Source: Fictibacillus sp. b24
GTDB taxonomy: Bacteria > Bacillota > Bacilli > Bacillales > Fictibacillaceae
DNA: 64,000 nucleotides
Reading direction: 5' to 3'
Assembly (NCBI RefSeq): GCF_030348825.1
Contig: NZ_JAUCES010000005.1
Span: 2,604,001 to 2,668,000 of the forward strand
In this document: positions 41,536-48,581 of the stretch, one piece after another
Layout: each line of letters starts with the position of its first letter
How positions within the stretch are numbered: position 1 is the stretch's first letter
Notes under the pieces: generated by a model
The model's input: only the letters and a program-made list of their open reading frames with translations
Told to the model about the DNA's origin: nothing
The model's database searches: none
Program-made: the position numbers and the translations under genes

Positions 41536-41566
41536 ACAAACCCGCCTTCACAATGAGGCGGGTTTC
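41536..41566. terminator. Bidirectional intrinsic terminator
   Basis: Stem AAACCCGCCT/AGGCGGGTTT (41538-41547 with 41556-41565) between the TetR-type gene and the convergent 46-aa gene. Confidence 0.8.
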
Positions 41567-41570
41567 ATGT

Positions 41571-41711
41571 TTATTCACTAAGTTGGGGACTGACTGGAGT
41601 ATAGTGAGATAGATTAACTAGGGTATCAGACGTTGTGGGTGACAGTGCGATTGAGGAAGGCCCAAGCATTAAATAGCCGCAAATGATCACCAGTACGAGC
41701 CCTTTTTTCAT
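41571..41711 (-). CDS. Short secreted or membrane peptide, 46 aa
   Basis: It starts MKKGLVLVIICGYLML, a compact signal or anchor segment, and ends with a Ser/Thr/Pro-rich stretch of about 28 residues (PTTSDTLVNL). GGAGGTGAG lies 4 bp before the ATG at 41711, a much better site than the open-frame start at 41792. It could be a small secreted peptide or a membrane microprotein. The family is unknown. An extragenic repeat lies directly upstream. Confidence 0.5.
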   Translation of the reverse strand: MKKGLVLVIICGYLMLGPSSIALSPTTSDTLVNLSHYTPVSPQLSE

Positions 41712-41785
41712 ACACTCACCTCCGATCGGACTTTTGTGATAAGGCTTTTTTCTAACAAGTTGTTGCCAAATAGCGATTTTGAAGT

Positions 41786-41945
41786 TCTTCATTGAAAAGT
41801 TGATTGGAGTAAAAGGTGCGAGACTCCTGCGGGACAGGCTGGCAGGTGAGACACTTATACGTAATACGTACGAATGTGGCTACCGCCTGCCCCACGGAAA
41901 GCGAGCGCTTGAAACGGAAATCAACCACTTCCAAGAACAACAATG
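41786..41945 (-). repeat. Extragenic repeat element, full-length copy
   Basis: It is oriented opposite to the copy at 12064. It runs from TTCATTGAAAAGTTGATTGG through TGCGAGACTCCTGCGGGAC and CTACCGCCTGCCCCACGG to GAAACGGAAATCAACCACTT. The ends are inverted (GTTGAT and ATCAAC). About 160 bp, with internal GC-rich arms that could fold. Confidence 0.8.
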
Positions 41946-42039
41946 AAATGCGAAAACACCTTTCGATAAAGAAAAACCAAAGAGAAAATCTCAATGGCCT
42001 TATCTCGTTATGCTATAAATTTCCCCCTCTTACTAAAGC

Positions 42040-42327
42040 TCAAGCAGGATTTTTTCTGTGAATCGGTTTTAATGTGCTTTTTTCTTTTAGTAAAATGACA
42101 AATAAACACACTGCGAGCAGCAGAAAAATGGTTCCAGTTCCTAAAAAGCCGTTTGCATAGGACTGGATATCGGCAGTCGCTACTTTCTCGTTTATCTCCA
42201 TTCCTAAGAAATAAACGCCAATACCATTACCATCAACTTCTTCTAAACTCATTGAACGTAAATGAAGACCTTGTGTTAACAAAAGGACACCTAACACTGA
42301 AAAGAGGATGCCCGTTACCCATCTCAT
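42040..42327 (-). CDS. Small membrane protein, 95 aa, unknown function
   Basis: There are two transmembrane helices (about 4-22 and 58-80) and a short extracytoplasmic loop between them containing YFLGMEINEKVATADIQSY. The C-terminal tail is basic. No family is recognised. The start overlaps the upstream VOC gene stop by 4 bp (ATGA), indicating translational coupling. GAGG lies 8 bp upstream. Confidence 0.6.
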   Translation of the reverse strand: MRWVTGILFSVLGVLLLTQGLHLRSMSLEEVDGNGIGVYFLGMEINEKVATADIQSYANGFLGTGTIFLLLAVCLFVILLKEKSTLKPIHRKNPA

Positions 42328-42755
42328 TTCTTTACCTCAGCAACAGGCGCCATCATTTTTTTGTAATTGGGACTTAATTCACTCCACACGTCAAACTGAT
42401 TACCATCGGGGTCAGAGAACACAAAATTCTCACCTGTGTGACCACGATCTTCGATATCCCCTGTCTGAATGCCAAGCTCTCTAAACTCTTGATGCAGCTT
42501 ATAAAGATTGCCAAGTCCGTCCACTTCAAATGTTAAAGAGAACCGTTTTTTTCCTGTATAATCCGTGAAATTGGCATTCTCACTTTCTCGTGATCTCACA
42601 AGGAAAAAACTTTGGTTGGCAAGATTCAGGATCACTTTATCCTCATCTTGATAGTTAAGGGTTGCACCTAGCTTTTCAGTGTACCACTTGGCAGAGGCAT
42701 CAACATGCTGAACAGGTATATAAGTTGTACCTACACGAACTAGTTTTTCGTTCAA
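42324..42755 (-). CDS. VOC-superfamily protein (glyoxalase/dioxygenase fold)
   Basis: The 143-aa protein has paired beta-alpha-beta-beta-beta modules, with IPVQHVDASAKWYTEKLGA at the start and FVFSDPDGNQFDVWSE near the end. Metal-ligand positions His and Glu are present. It may be a lyase, dioxygenase or resistance protein; the substrate is unknown. The start is TTG at 42755 after GGAGGAGATAACC. It is coupled to the small membrane protein gene at 42327. Confidence 0.75.
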   Translation of the reverse strand: MNEKLVRVGTTYIPVQHVDASAKWYTEKLGATLNYQDEDKVILNLANQSFFLVRSRESENANFTDYTGKKRFSLTFEVDGLGNLYKLHQEFRELGIQTGDIEDRGHTGENFVFSDPDGNQFDVWSELSPNYKKMMAPVAEVKK

Positions 42756-42897
42756 AGGTTATCTCCTCCTCTAGTCATTGACTTATTTTATATAAACATT
42801 CGTTTTCGGGAAGAAAAAATCCTCCAGCAAAACAAAGGAACTGCTACTTTAAAATAGAAACACTAGTAGAACATAGACGTCTGGAGAGTGAGAGCAA

Positions 42898-43290
42898 ATG
42901 AATCAATATCATGTCAAAAGCACGGTCCCCATCCTTCGCATATTTGATGTAGAAAAGGCAAAGGAGTTTTATCTTCACTTTTTAGGGTTCTCATTAGATT
43001 GGGAGCATCGATATGAAGAGGATTATCCCTTATATATGCAGGTTTCACTCGGTGAATGCTGTTTGCACCTTTCAGAACATCACGGCGATTCGAGTCCTGG
43101 CGTACAATTGAGGATACATATAGAAAGAATAGAAGCATACCATCATTTTTTATCAGAAAAAAAGTATAAATTTGCAAGACCTGGACTGGAAGAGGCTCAT
43201 GGTTTTAAAGAAGTGAGAGTTGGCGATCCATTCGGAAACCGGCTTTGTTTTGTTGAACTGATTGAATCCGAAAATCTGTCGACTAATTGA
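42898..43290 (+). CDS. Glyoxalase/bleomycin-resistance superfamily protein
   Basis: The 130-aa VOC fold includes VPILRIFDVEKAKEFYLHFL, CCLHLSEHHGD and VGDPFGNRLCF. The VPILR and the SEHHGD pattern place it in the bleomycin-binding-like group, which sequesters cationic drugs as dimers, although many members have other roles. The ATG at 42898 follows GAGAGTGAGAG. The last four codons fall inside the first unit of a 21-bp intergenic repeat array, so the C-terminus may have been shaped by the array. Confidence 0.75.
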   Translation: MNQYHVKSTVPILRIFDVEKAKEFYLHFLGFSLDWEHRYEEDYPLYMQVSLGECCLHLSEHHGDSSPGVQLRIHIERIEAYHHFLSEKKYKFARPGLEEAHGFKEVRVGDPFGNRLCFVELIESENLSTN

Positions 43291-43390
43291 CTTAATCTGA
43301 CCATTTCCAAAAGTAATTTGTCGAATCTCCCAAATAATCTGTCCAATCTACCAATCAATCTGTCCAATCTCCTATACATTTTGTCCAATT
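43278..43390. repeat. 21-bp-period array, 5.4 units, entering a gene end
   Basis: Units start at 43278, 43299, 43320, 43341, 43362 and 43383. The consensus is about GTCCAATCTxCCAATxAATCT. The first unit covers the stop codon of the glyoxalase-fold gene. The array ends at the terminator of the convergent acyl-CoA dehydrogenase gene. Confidence 0.85.
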
Positions 43391-43425
43391 AAAAAAGAGA
43401 CACCAAAATCATTATGTGGTGTCTC
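43391..43425 (-). terminator. Intrinsic terminator of the acyl-CoA dehydrogenase gene
   Basis: Stem GAGACACCA/TGGTGTCTC (left arm from 43397) with six T residues on the minus strand. Confidence 0.8.
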
Positions 43426-43431
43426 AATCTT

Positions 43432-44589
43432 CTATTCCAAAGCTCTTTTCGCTAACGTACTAATGACGATGTCATCCATCGGCGGATTATGAAGCCCTGC
43501 TCTGACATCACGGTAATGACGCTGCAACGGACTCGACATGGCCAAGCTTCTTGCTCCCACAATCCGCATTGCGAGATCAACAACTTTTGCAGCTGAGTTC
43601 GTTGCTACATGCTTAACTGCCATTAGTGAAGGTCCCATTTCTATTCTGGATTCTGGCTCATTCACCCATTTTGCAGCGGTTGTATATAAAAGCTCTCGGG
43701 CTTTAAATAATTCCAGTTCCATTTGACCAATCTTGCGTTGAACTTCTGGAACTTCAGCTATCGCTCCAGGCAAACTATTCGGCTTATAACTTTTAGCAAA
43801 ATTAACGGCTTCGTTCCTCGCCGCCACTGCTACCCCAAGATAACAGGCAGGAATATGAAGTAGCCATGCTTTTGGAAGGTCCAGTTTTCCGCGTTCTTCT
43901 TCAACAAGAGCCTCAATGCTTACTTTTACATCCTTCATTACAAGGTCATCGCTTCGGGTTCCCCTCATGGCGACTGTGTCCCACGTCTCATCTATTGAAA
44001 CTCCATCTTGCTTCATATCAATTAAGAAGTTTCCTTTTTTTCCTGTATCCCCGATTTGGGCAGAAACGATGGCATAATCCAAAGCTGGCGCCATAGATGT
44101 GAAAGTCTTCGTGCCATTGATTACCCAGTGTTCACCTTGCTTCACCGCTTTTGTTTGCGGCATCCCCCCTCGTGTCGGACTTCCAGTTGCAGGTTCAGAT
44201 GCAGCACGATTCACAAGAGCTTGATCTCCCACCACTTTTTCACAAAATGAACGGAACACCTCTTCGTTCCACGTCCGCTCTTCGGCTAGTTCAAGAAAAC
44301 AGCCAATATGCCATCCGAGGCACAAAGCAGTTGCTGCATCTCCTGCAGCAATTCTTTCCTGCAGAAGAACAAACTCATACAGACTCAACCCTTCTCCGCC
44401 ATACTCTTTCGGAATCGTCAGCGAAAGATAACCAGCTTCTTTAAGCTCCTTAACGTTCTCAAAGGGAAAACTGCCTTCGCGATCATGTTTATCAGCTCGC
44501 TCTGCAAACTTTTCCGCCAAAGCATCTATGTTCTTAAACCAATTTTGCTGCGTTTTATTTTTGATATATGCATCGTATAAATAGCTCAC
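43432..44589 (-). CDS. Acyl-CoA dehydrogenase family protein
   Basis: The 385-aa protein has an N-terminal helical domain with IPKEYGGEGLSLYEFV, a middle beta domain with the FAD/substrate loop NGTKTFTSMAPALDYAIV, and a C-terminal helical domain ending in MRIVGARSLAMSSPLQRHYRDVRAG. It oxidises an acyl-CoA or related thioester using FAD. The branch resembles Bacillus YdbM-like enzymes, so the substrate may not be an ordinary fatty acyl-CoA. I prefer the GTG at 44589, after AGGAAGGGA, over the TTG at 44613. Confidence 0.82.
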   Translation of the reverse strand: MSYLYDAYIKNKTQQNWFKNIDALAEKFAERADKHDREGSFPFENVKELKEAGYLSLTIPKEYGGEGLSLYEFVLLQERIAAGDAATALCLGWHIGCFLELAEERTWNEEVFRSFCEKVVGDQALVNRAASEPATGSPTRGGMPQTKAVKQGEHWVINGTKTFTSMAPALDYAIVSAQIGDTGKKGNFLIDMKQDGVSIDETWDTVAMRGTRSDDLVMKDVKVSIEALVEEERGKLDLPKAWLLHIPACYLGVAVAARNEAVNFAKSYKPNSLPGAIAEVPEVQRKIGQMELELFKARELLYTTAAKWVNEPESRIEMGPSLMAVKHVATNSAAKVVDLAMRIVGARSLAMSSPLQRHYRDVRAGLHNPPMDDIVISTLAKRALE

Positions 44590-44814
44590 AAAACGACAAT
44601 CCCTTCCTAACAAATAAGAATACTACGTTTTAAATTATAGTGTATGCCTTTTATTTAAAAATCGGCAAGGTATATGACCCATAATTCCCCTTTGACATCT
44701 TCCTGACACATTTCTTCTTTATACTTTTAAAGAAATAGTCCTTATTTAAAAGAAATTTCATGCCTCATTTTTACCTTTTATAAATGTTCAAATATATTTT
44801 TAATTTTCTATCTC

Positions 44815-44848
44815 CTGACATTGTGCTGACATCTTCACTGGTTACATT
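44815..44848 (+). promoter_or_regulatory. Candidate OmpR-type operator and promoter
   Basis: Direct repeats CTGACATTGTG and CTGACATCTTC (44815 and 44826) are 11 bp apart, one helical turn, just upstream of a -10-like TACATT (44843-44848). A further CTGACAC occurs near 44702. This is the usual arrangement for a dimeric OmpR-family activator, probably the response regulator encoded at 46034. The rest of the 319-bp gap (44590-44908) is A/T-rich with no gene. Confidence 0.5.
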
Positions 44849-44908
44849 AATTGTACAAGCTTCGAACCTTTGAAAAACTACCCACACCATCTAGGAGGAA
44901 ATCAATCA

Positions 44909-45961
44909 ATGAAAAAATCAGTAATCGGTTTTACGATCGCAGGTGCACTATTAGCTGGAAGCTATGCAACTACTTCCCTTGCAGCAGACAACGATCAAAC
45001 GAGTTCAACAGAATCTGCCCCGAAAAAATGGGAGATGAGAATGAAAGGACACGCCCATTTTGGAGGAGGATTCTTTAAAGGAAACTCAGAGAATTTACTT
45101 GAAAAAGCAAAAGAGCTTGGGATCAGCACGAGCGGTAAAGATGCAGAAACGTTGATGAAAGAAATCCGCACAGAGCAAATCAAGAAGAAAGCGAAAGAAT
45201 TAGGAATAAAGACATCTGGAAAAGACATCGAGACATTGGCTGAAGAAGTCCGGTTGGCAAAGCTGCAGAAGAAGGCGAAGAATCTAGGAATCTCTACAAG
45301 TGATAAAACCGCTGCAGAACTGCACGAAGCGATTCACTTAGCACAATTGAAAAAAGAAGCCAAAGACCTTGGTGTTTCGACTGATGGAAAGGATGCTGAA
45401 TCATTAAGACAGGATATCAGACAAGCTTCTCTTAACAAAAAAGCGAAGGAACTCGGCATCTCAACAGACGGAAAAGACCTTCAAACTCTTCAACAGGAAG
45501 TGATGACGGCATCAATCAAAAAAGAAGCAAAAGAATTAGGGATTTCGACAGACGGCAAGGAAATAAGAGAACTAGCTCATGAAGTAATGACCGCAAAAGT
45601 TAAAGCTGAAGCCAAAAAGCTGAACATTACGATCGATGGAAAAGCAATTCCTGAAATTGCGATGGAGGTTCATAAGAAAAAAGTACAGAACCTGGCTAAA
45701 GAGCTTGGCATCTCCACAAAAGACAAATCAATGCGTGAATTAATTGAAGCCATCCAAGAAAAAGATGCGGATAAGCTTGAAGCTTTGCGCGGTGATGACT
45801 TCTTTCCAATCGGTAAAGGCGGATTTGGTCCTGGCGGGCATCATGGTAAAGGAAAGCACCATGAAGGCGGAAATCGATTTGGTCCAGACGCTCCTTCTGG
45901 CGGTGAAGTTCAGCCGCAATTGAACGAAGAAATGCCAGCTGAAATCGGAAATGACATTTAA
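44909..45961 (+). CDS. Secreted protein with eight 28-residue SAP/HeH-like repeats
   Basis: The 350-aa protein has a Sec signal peptide (KKSVIGFTIAGALLAGSY, cleaved near ASLA-type SLAA, residue 27). From about residue 63 to 290, eight helix-loop-helix repeats of 28 residues follow. The consensus is KKEAKELGISTDGKDxETL, then xxEVxxAxI. A His/Gly-rich segment (GPGGHHGKGKHHEGG) and an acidic tail end the protein. The repeat looks like SAP/HeH-type helix-extension-helix modules, but no function is known. AGGAGGA precedes the ATG at 44909. A two-component system follows after a terminator. Confidence 0.75.
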   Translation: MKKSVIGFTIAGALLAGSYATTSLAADNDQTSSTESAPKKWEMRMKGHAHFGGGFFKGNSENLLEKAKELGISTSGKDAETLMKEIRTEQIKKKAKELGIKTSGKDIETLAEEVRLAKLQKKAKNLGISTSDKTAAELHEAIHLAQLKKEAKDLGVSTDGKDAESLRQDIRQASLNKKAKELGISTDGKDLQTLQQEVMTASIKKEAKELGISTDGKEIRELAHEVMTAKVKAEAKKLNITIDGKAIPEIAMEVHKKKVQNLAKELGISTKDKSMRELIEAIQEKDADKLEALRGDDFFPIGKGGFGPGGHHGKGKHHEGGNRFGPDAPSGGEVQPQLNEEMPAEIGNDI

Positions 45962-45971
45962 AGTTTCACAC

Positions 45972-46002
45972 GGTCCCCAGTCTATAAAACTGGGGATTTT
46001 TC
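45972..46002 (+). terminator. Intrinsic terminator
   Basis: Stem TCCCCAGT/ACTGGGGA followed by five T residues, between the repeat-protein gene and the response-regulator gene. Partial read-through would couple them. Confidence 0.75.
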
Positions 46003-46033
46003 AAGTATAGTAAAGGTAACTGGAGGGGCTGCC

Positions 46034-46720
46034 ATGAAAACGATTTTATTAGTAGAAGATGAAGAAACCATCTCAAGAGTTCTGACCGTTTATTTAAAAC
46101 ACGAAGGCTATGAGGTGCTTCAGGCATTTGATGGACAACAAGCAGTAACCTATTTTGTTGAACAATCTCCTAATCTCGTTTTATTGGATGTCATGCTCCC
46201 TGATCGCGATGGCTGGAGTATTTTACAGAAAATCAGGCAGAACAGCTCATGCCCTGTTATTATGCTGACTGCTCTTGGAGACATTGATTACCGTTTAAAA
46301 GGATTGAATCAAGGCGCTGACGATTACATAACCAAACCATTCATTGGTGAAGAAGTCATCGCAAGAGTTAACGCAGTATTGCGCCGTGCAGCAAATGTTT
46401 TAGAAACGGATAACACCAAACAATATGGAAGCCTTGGCCTTAATTTTGATTCTCATGTTGTCAAAATATATGGTGAACCTGTTGTTCTCACACCGAAAGA
46501 TCTTTCCCTTCTTTTCTTTTTAGCAGCTAGACCGAATCGGACATTTACGAGAGACAATTTAATTGAACAAGTTTGGGGACTGGATTACGACGGCAGTGAA
46601 CGAGCAGTGGATTTAGCAATAAAACGAATCAGACAAGCCTTAGTAAATTGGCCTGATTCACAAGGAGAAATTCGTACACTTAGAGGATTGGGGTATCAAT
46701 TCTGTGTTTATGGCAAATAA
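46034..46720 (+). CDS. Two-component response regulator, OmpR/PhoB family
   Basis: The 228-aa protein has a receiver domain (1-120) with acidic pocket E8-D9 and phospho-acceptor D52 (LLDVMLPDRDGW), and Lys in DDYITKPF. A winged-helix DNA-binding domain (about 130-225) has TFTRDNLIEQVWG and VDLAIKRIRQAL. It is coupled to the kinase gene, which starts inside its last codons (11-bp overlap). The adjacent secreted repeat protein, with CTGACA direct repeats upstream, is the likely target. Confidence 0.9.
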   Translation: MKTILLVEDEETISRVLTVYLKHEGYEVLQAFDGQQAVTYFVEQSPNLVLLDVMLPDRDGWSILQKIRQNSSCPVIMLTALGDIDYRLKGLNQGADDYITKPFIGEEVIARVNAVLRRAANVLETDNTKQYGSLGLNFDSHVVKIYGEPVVLTPKDLSLLFFLAARPNRTFTRDNLIEQVWGLDYDGSERAVDLAIKRIRQALVNWPDSQGEIRTLRGLGYQFCVYGK

Positions 46721-48122
46721 AAAACGAACTACATTGTTAAGATATTGGACAACGAGATATTTGTTTACCCTTTTCATCGGGCTTTTAATCCTTGGCGTTT
46801 TTACATTGTGGTGGATCAGACATACTACACTAGAGAACCGGTTAACTCTCATGGAATATGTCGCAGCTGAGACCGCAGACCGAATCGCATCTACAGACAG
46901 AAATAAAGACTACAACCTTTTTAATAAAAAACTCGATGACAGAGCGAAGGTCCTTCAAATGGACAGACCGCCCGAGTTTTTTATAACAGATATGGATGGC
47001 AATGTCCTAAATTCAAAACCTCTTCATAAAGGACTGCTGCCAAAAGACCATCAGTTTCATAATCTCCAGAAGATTCCTTCTGATGTTTTAGAAAATAAGA
47101 AAACGGTACAAAAATTACAAATAAACGAAATACGTGTATATGCAGTAAAAAAACCGATTGTTTATGATAATAATCAAGCCGGCTGGGTCTTCGTTATGCA
47201 AAACGCTTCAGAATTAACAGATGTTGAGCAAGAATACCGTTTGCCAATCATCTTACTGATCGGGTTGGGATTACTCGGATGGATCGTTATTTATTTACTG
47301 ACTAAGAAAATTTTAAAACCGATTCAGAATGTGGCATTTGCTGCTTCTCAAATCAGAGATGGCAACTACGATATCCATTTAAACAGGGAAGATGCTAAAG
47401 AAAAGGAAATTCATGAATTATTAGCATCTTTTGAAGAGATGACGAACCGGCTGACTCAGCTCGAAACTCTTCGAGCAGAACTGTTAGCAGGTGTTACTCA
47501 TGACTTAAAAACTCCAGTTACTTCAATTAGCGGCCTCGTTCAGGCTGTAAAAGATGGAATTGTTTCTGGTAATGAGCGGGATGAGTTTTTAGAGATTACA
47601 ATGAAAGAAATTCACCGATTACAAAGAATGATTGAGGATCTCCTCGATTACAACTCCCTTTCAGCAGGAGCGTTTTCAATTAGATTAGAAGAATCCAATA
47701 TGAATGAACTTCTGAGAGAAATTGTGCACCACTGGAAAGTCACACAGAATGAAGATTTTGATATCAACGTAGACGTACCAGAAGAAATTGTATCCAGAGA
47801 AACAGACCCCCTTCGATTACAGCAGATTTTGATCAACCTTTTAAATAATGCTTATCATGCACTTGGAAAGGATGGCTCAATTTCGGTATCTCTGTCAAAA
47901 AAGGCAATCGAAGTTTTTGATACAGGATCAGGCATTCCTGAAGAAGAACAGCCATATATTTTTGAACGTTTCTTTCGAGGCGAAAAGAAAAAGTTAAAAA
48001 TAAGAGGGCTTGGATTAGGGTTGCCTTTTAGCCGAATGCTCGCAAAAGCTTTGGGTGCAGACCTCATCTTGAAGTCAAGTTCACCACGAGGAACGACTTT
48101 TTCAATCGTTTGGAAAAAATAG
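46710..48122 (+). CDS. Sensor histidine kinase
   Basis: The 470-aa protein has transmembrane helices at about 17-37 and 178-197, which bracket an extracytoplasmic sensor of about 140 residues. HAMP (about 198-250) follows, then the DHp domain with H264 in GVTHDLKTPVTS and the HATPase domain with N-box LINLLNNAYHAL, G1 FDTGSGIP and G2 GLGLGLPFS. The arrangement resembles CssS/BaeS-like envelope-stress sensors, though the sensed signal is unknown. The ATG at 46710 overlaps the regulator gene. A promoter for a predicted small RNA begins 11 bp after the stop. Confidence 0.88.
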   Translation: MANKKRTTLLRYWTTRYLFTLFIGLLILGVFTLWWIRHTTLENRLTLMEYVAAETADRIASTDRNKDYNLFNKKLDDRAKVLQMDRPPEFFITDMDGNVLNSKPLHKGLLPKDHQFHNLQKIPSDVLENKKTVQKLQINEIRVYAVKKPIVYDNNQAGWVFVMQNASELTDVEQEYRLPIILLIGLGLLGWIVIYLLTKKILKPIQNVAFAASQIRDGNYDIHLNREDAKEKEIHELLASFEEMTNRLTQLETLRAELLAGVTHDLKTPVTSISGLVQAVKDGIVSGNERDEFLEITMKEIHRLQRMIEDLLDYNSLSAGAFSIRLEESNMNELLREIVHHWKVTQNEDFDINVDVPEEIVSRETDPLRLQQILINLLNNAYHALGKDGSISVSLSKKAIEVFDTGSGIPEEEQPYIFERFFRGEKKKLKIRGLGLGLPFSRMLAKALGADLILKSSSPRGTTFSIVWKK

Positions 48123-48132
48123 ACTAAAAAAG

Positions 48133-48161
48133 TTTACAAGAACACTTGTTCGTGTTATTCT
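48133..48161 (+). promoter_or_regulatory. Sigma-A promoter with LexA box in the spacer
   Basis: TTTACA (48133-48138), 17 bp, TATTCT (48156-48161). The spacer holds GAACACTTGTTC (48140-48151), a perfect GAAC-N4-GTTC LexA (DinR) core followed by G. A repressor bound here would block RNA polymerase, so expression should rise on DNA damage. Confidence 0.75.
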
Positions 48162-48168
48162 GAAAATA

Positions 48169-48235
48169 GGTTAGATATTCCAACGACTAACCTCCCCACC
48201 AGTGAGACCGGCCATCCCAGCCGGTCCATTTTTTT
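48169..48235 (+). ncRNA. Predicted SOS-controlled small RNA, about 67 nt
   Basis: The expected start is 48168-48169. The transcript would open with hairpin GGTTAG/CTAACC (48169-48174 with 48187-48192), continue with the C-rich single-stranded stretch TCCCCACCAGTGA, and end in terminator GACCGGC/GCCGGTC (48206-48212 with 48220-48226) with seven T residues. The terminator loop reads CATCCCA. The two C-rich UCCC motifs resemble the ribosome-site-pairing loops of Gram-positive small RNAs such as RoxS/RsaE. No ATG and no ribosome site are present. It is not recognised as a known family. Confidence 0.6.
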
Positions 48236-48242
48236 AAAATAA

Positions 48243-48278
48243 AAAAGGCTCTGCATAACGAACTCTGCAGAAACCTTC
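48243..48278 (-). terminator. Intrinsic terminator of the 81-aa membrane protein gene
   Basis: Stem AAGGCTCTGCA/TGCAGAAACCTT, imperfect, with six T residues on the minus strand. It is separate from the small-RNA terminator. Confidence 0.65.
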
Positions 48279-48284
48279 TTAATA

Positions 48285-48530
48285 TTAATATCTAAATTCC
48301 AGCCGCTGCCTTTTCACCCACAGCCAAACACCTGTGATGAGATGAATAGCGATTACAACAAACACTGCACCATATCTTTCCGTAATCCAGCCTACGAACC
48401 AAACTAACGGCAATGTTAATAACAAATTAACGAGCATTAACACCCACGATGTTCTGGCGATGGCCACGATAAAAAGAACGATAGGCAATATTATAAAAAA
48501 CCAGAATAGAATACTTTGAAATAATGCCAT
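48285..48530 (-). CDS. Small membrane protein, 81 aa, unknown function
   Basis: It has three hydrophobic helices (about 5-24, 27-44 and 52-72) with a Trp-rich sequence and a basic C-terminus (KRQRLEFRY). No family is recognised. I choose the ATG at 48530, 6 bp after GGAGGGGAA; the upstream ATG at 48551 precedes that site. It lies 51 bp after the MFS gene on the same strand and may be co-transcribed with it. Confidence 0.6.
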   Translation of the reverse strand: MALFQSILFWFFIILPIVLFIVAIARTSWVLMLVNLLLTLPLVWFVGWITERYGAVFVVIAIHLITGVWLWVKRQRLEFRY

Positions 48531-48581
48531 AACTTCCCCTCCGCCTTTCATTATATAAGGGGTTCGTTACTTTCACCAGCT

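Noticed and set aside
43197-43388. Minus-strand frame with heptad-like RLDRLIG pattern
   Set aside because: The seven-residue period reflects the 21-bp DNA array and the overlap with the glyoxalase-fold gene.
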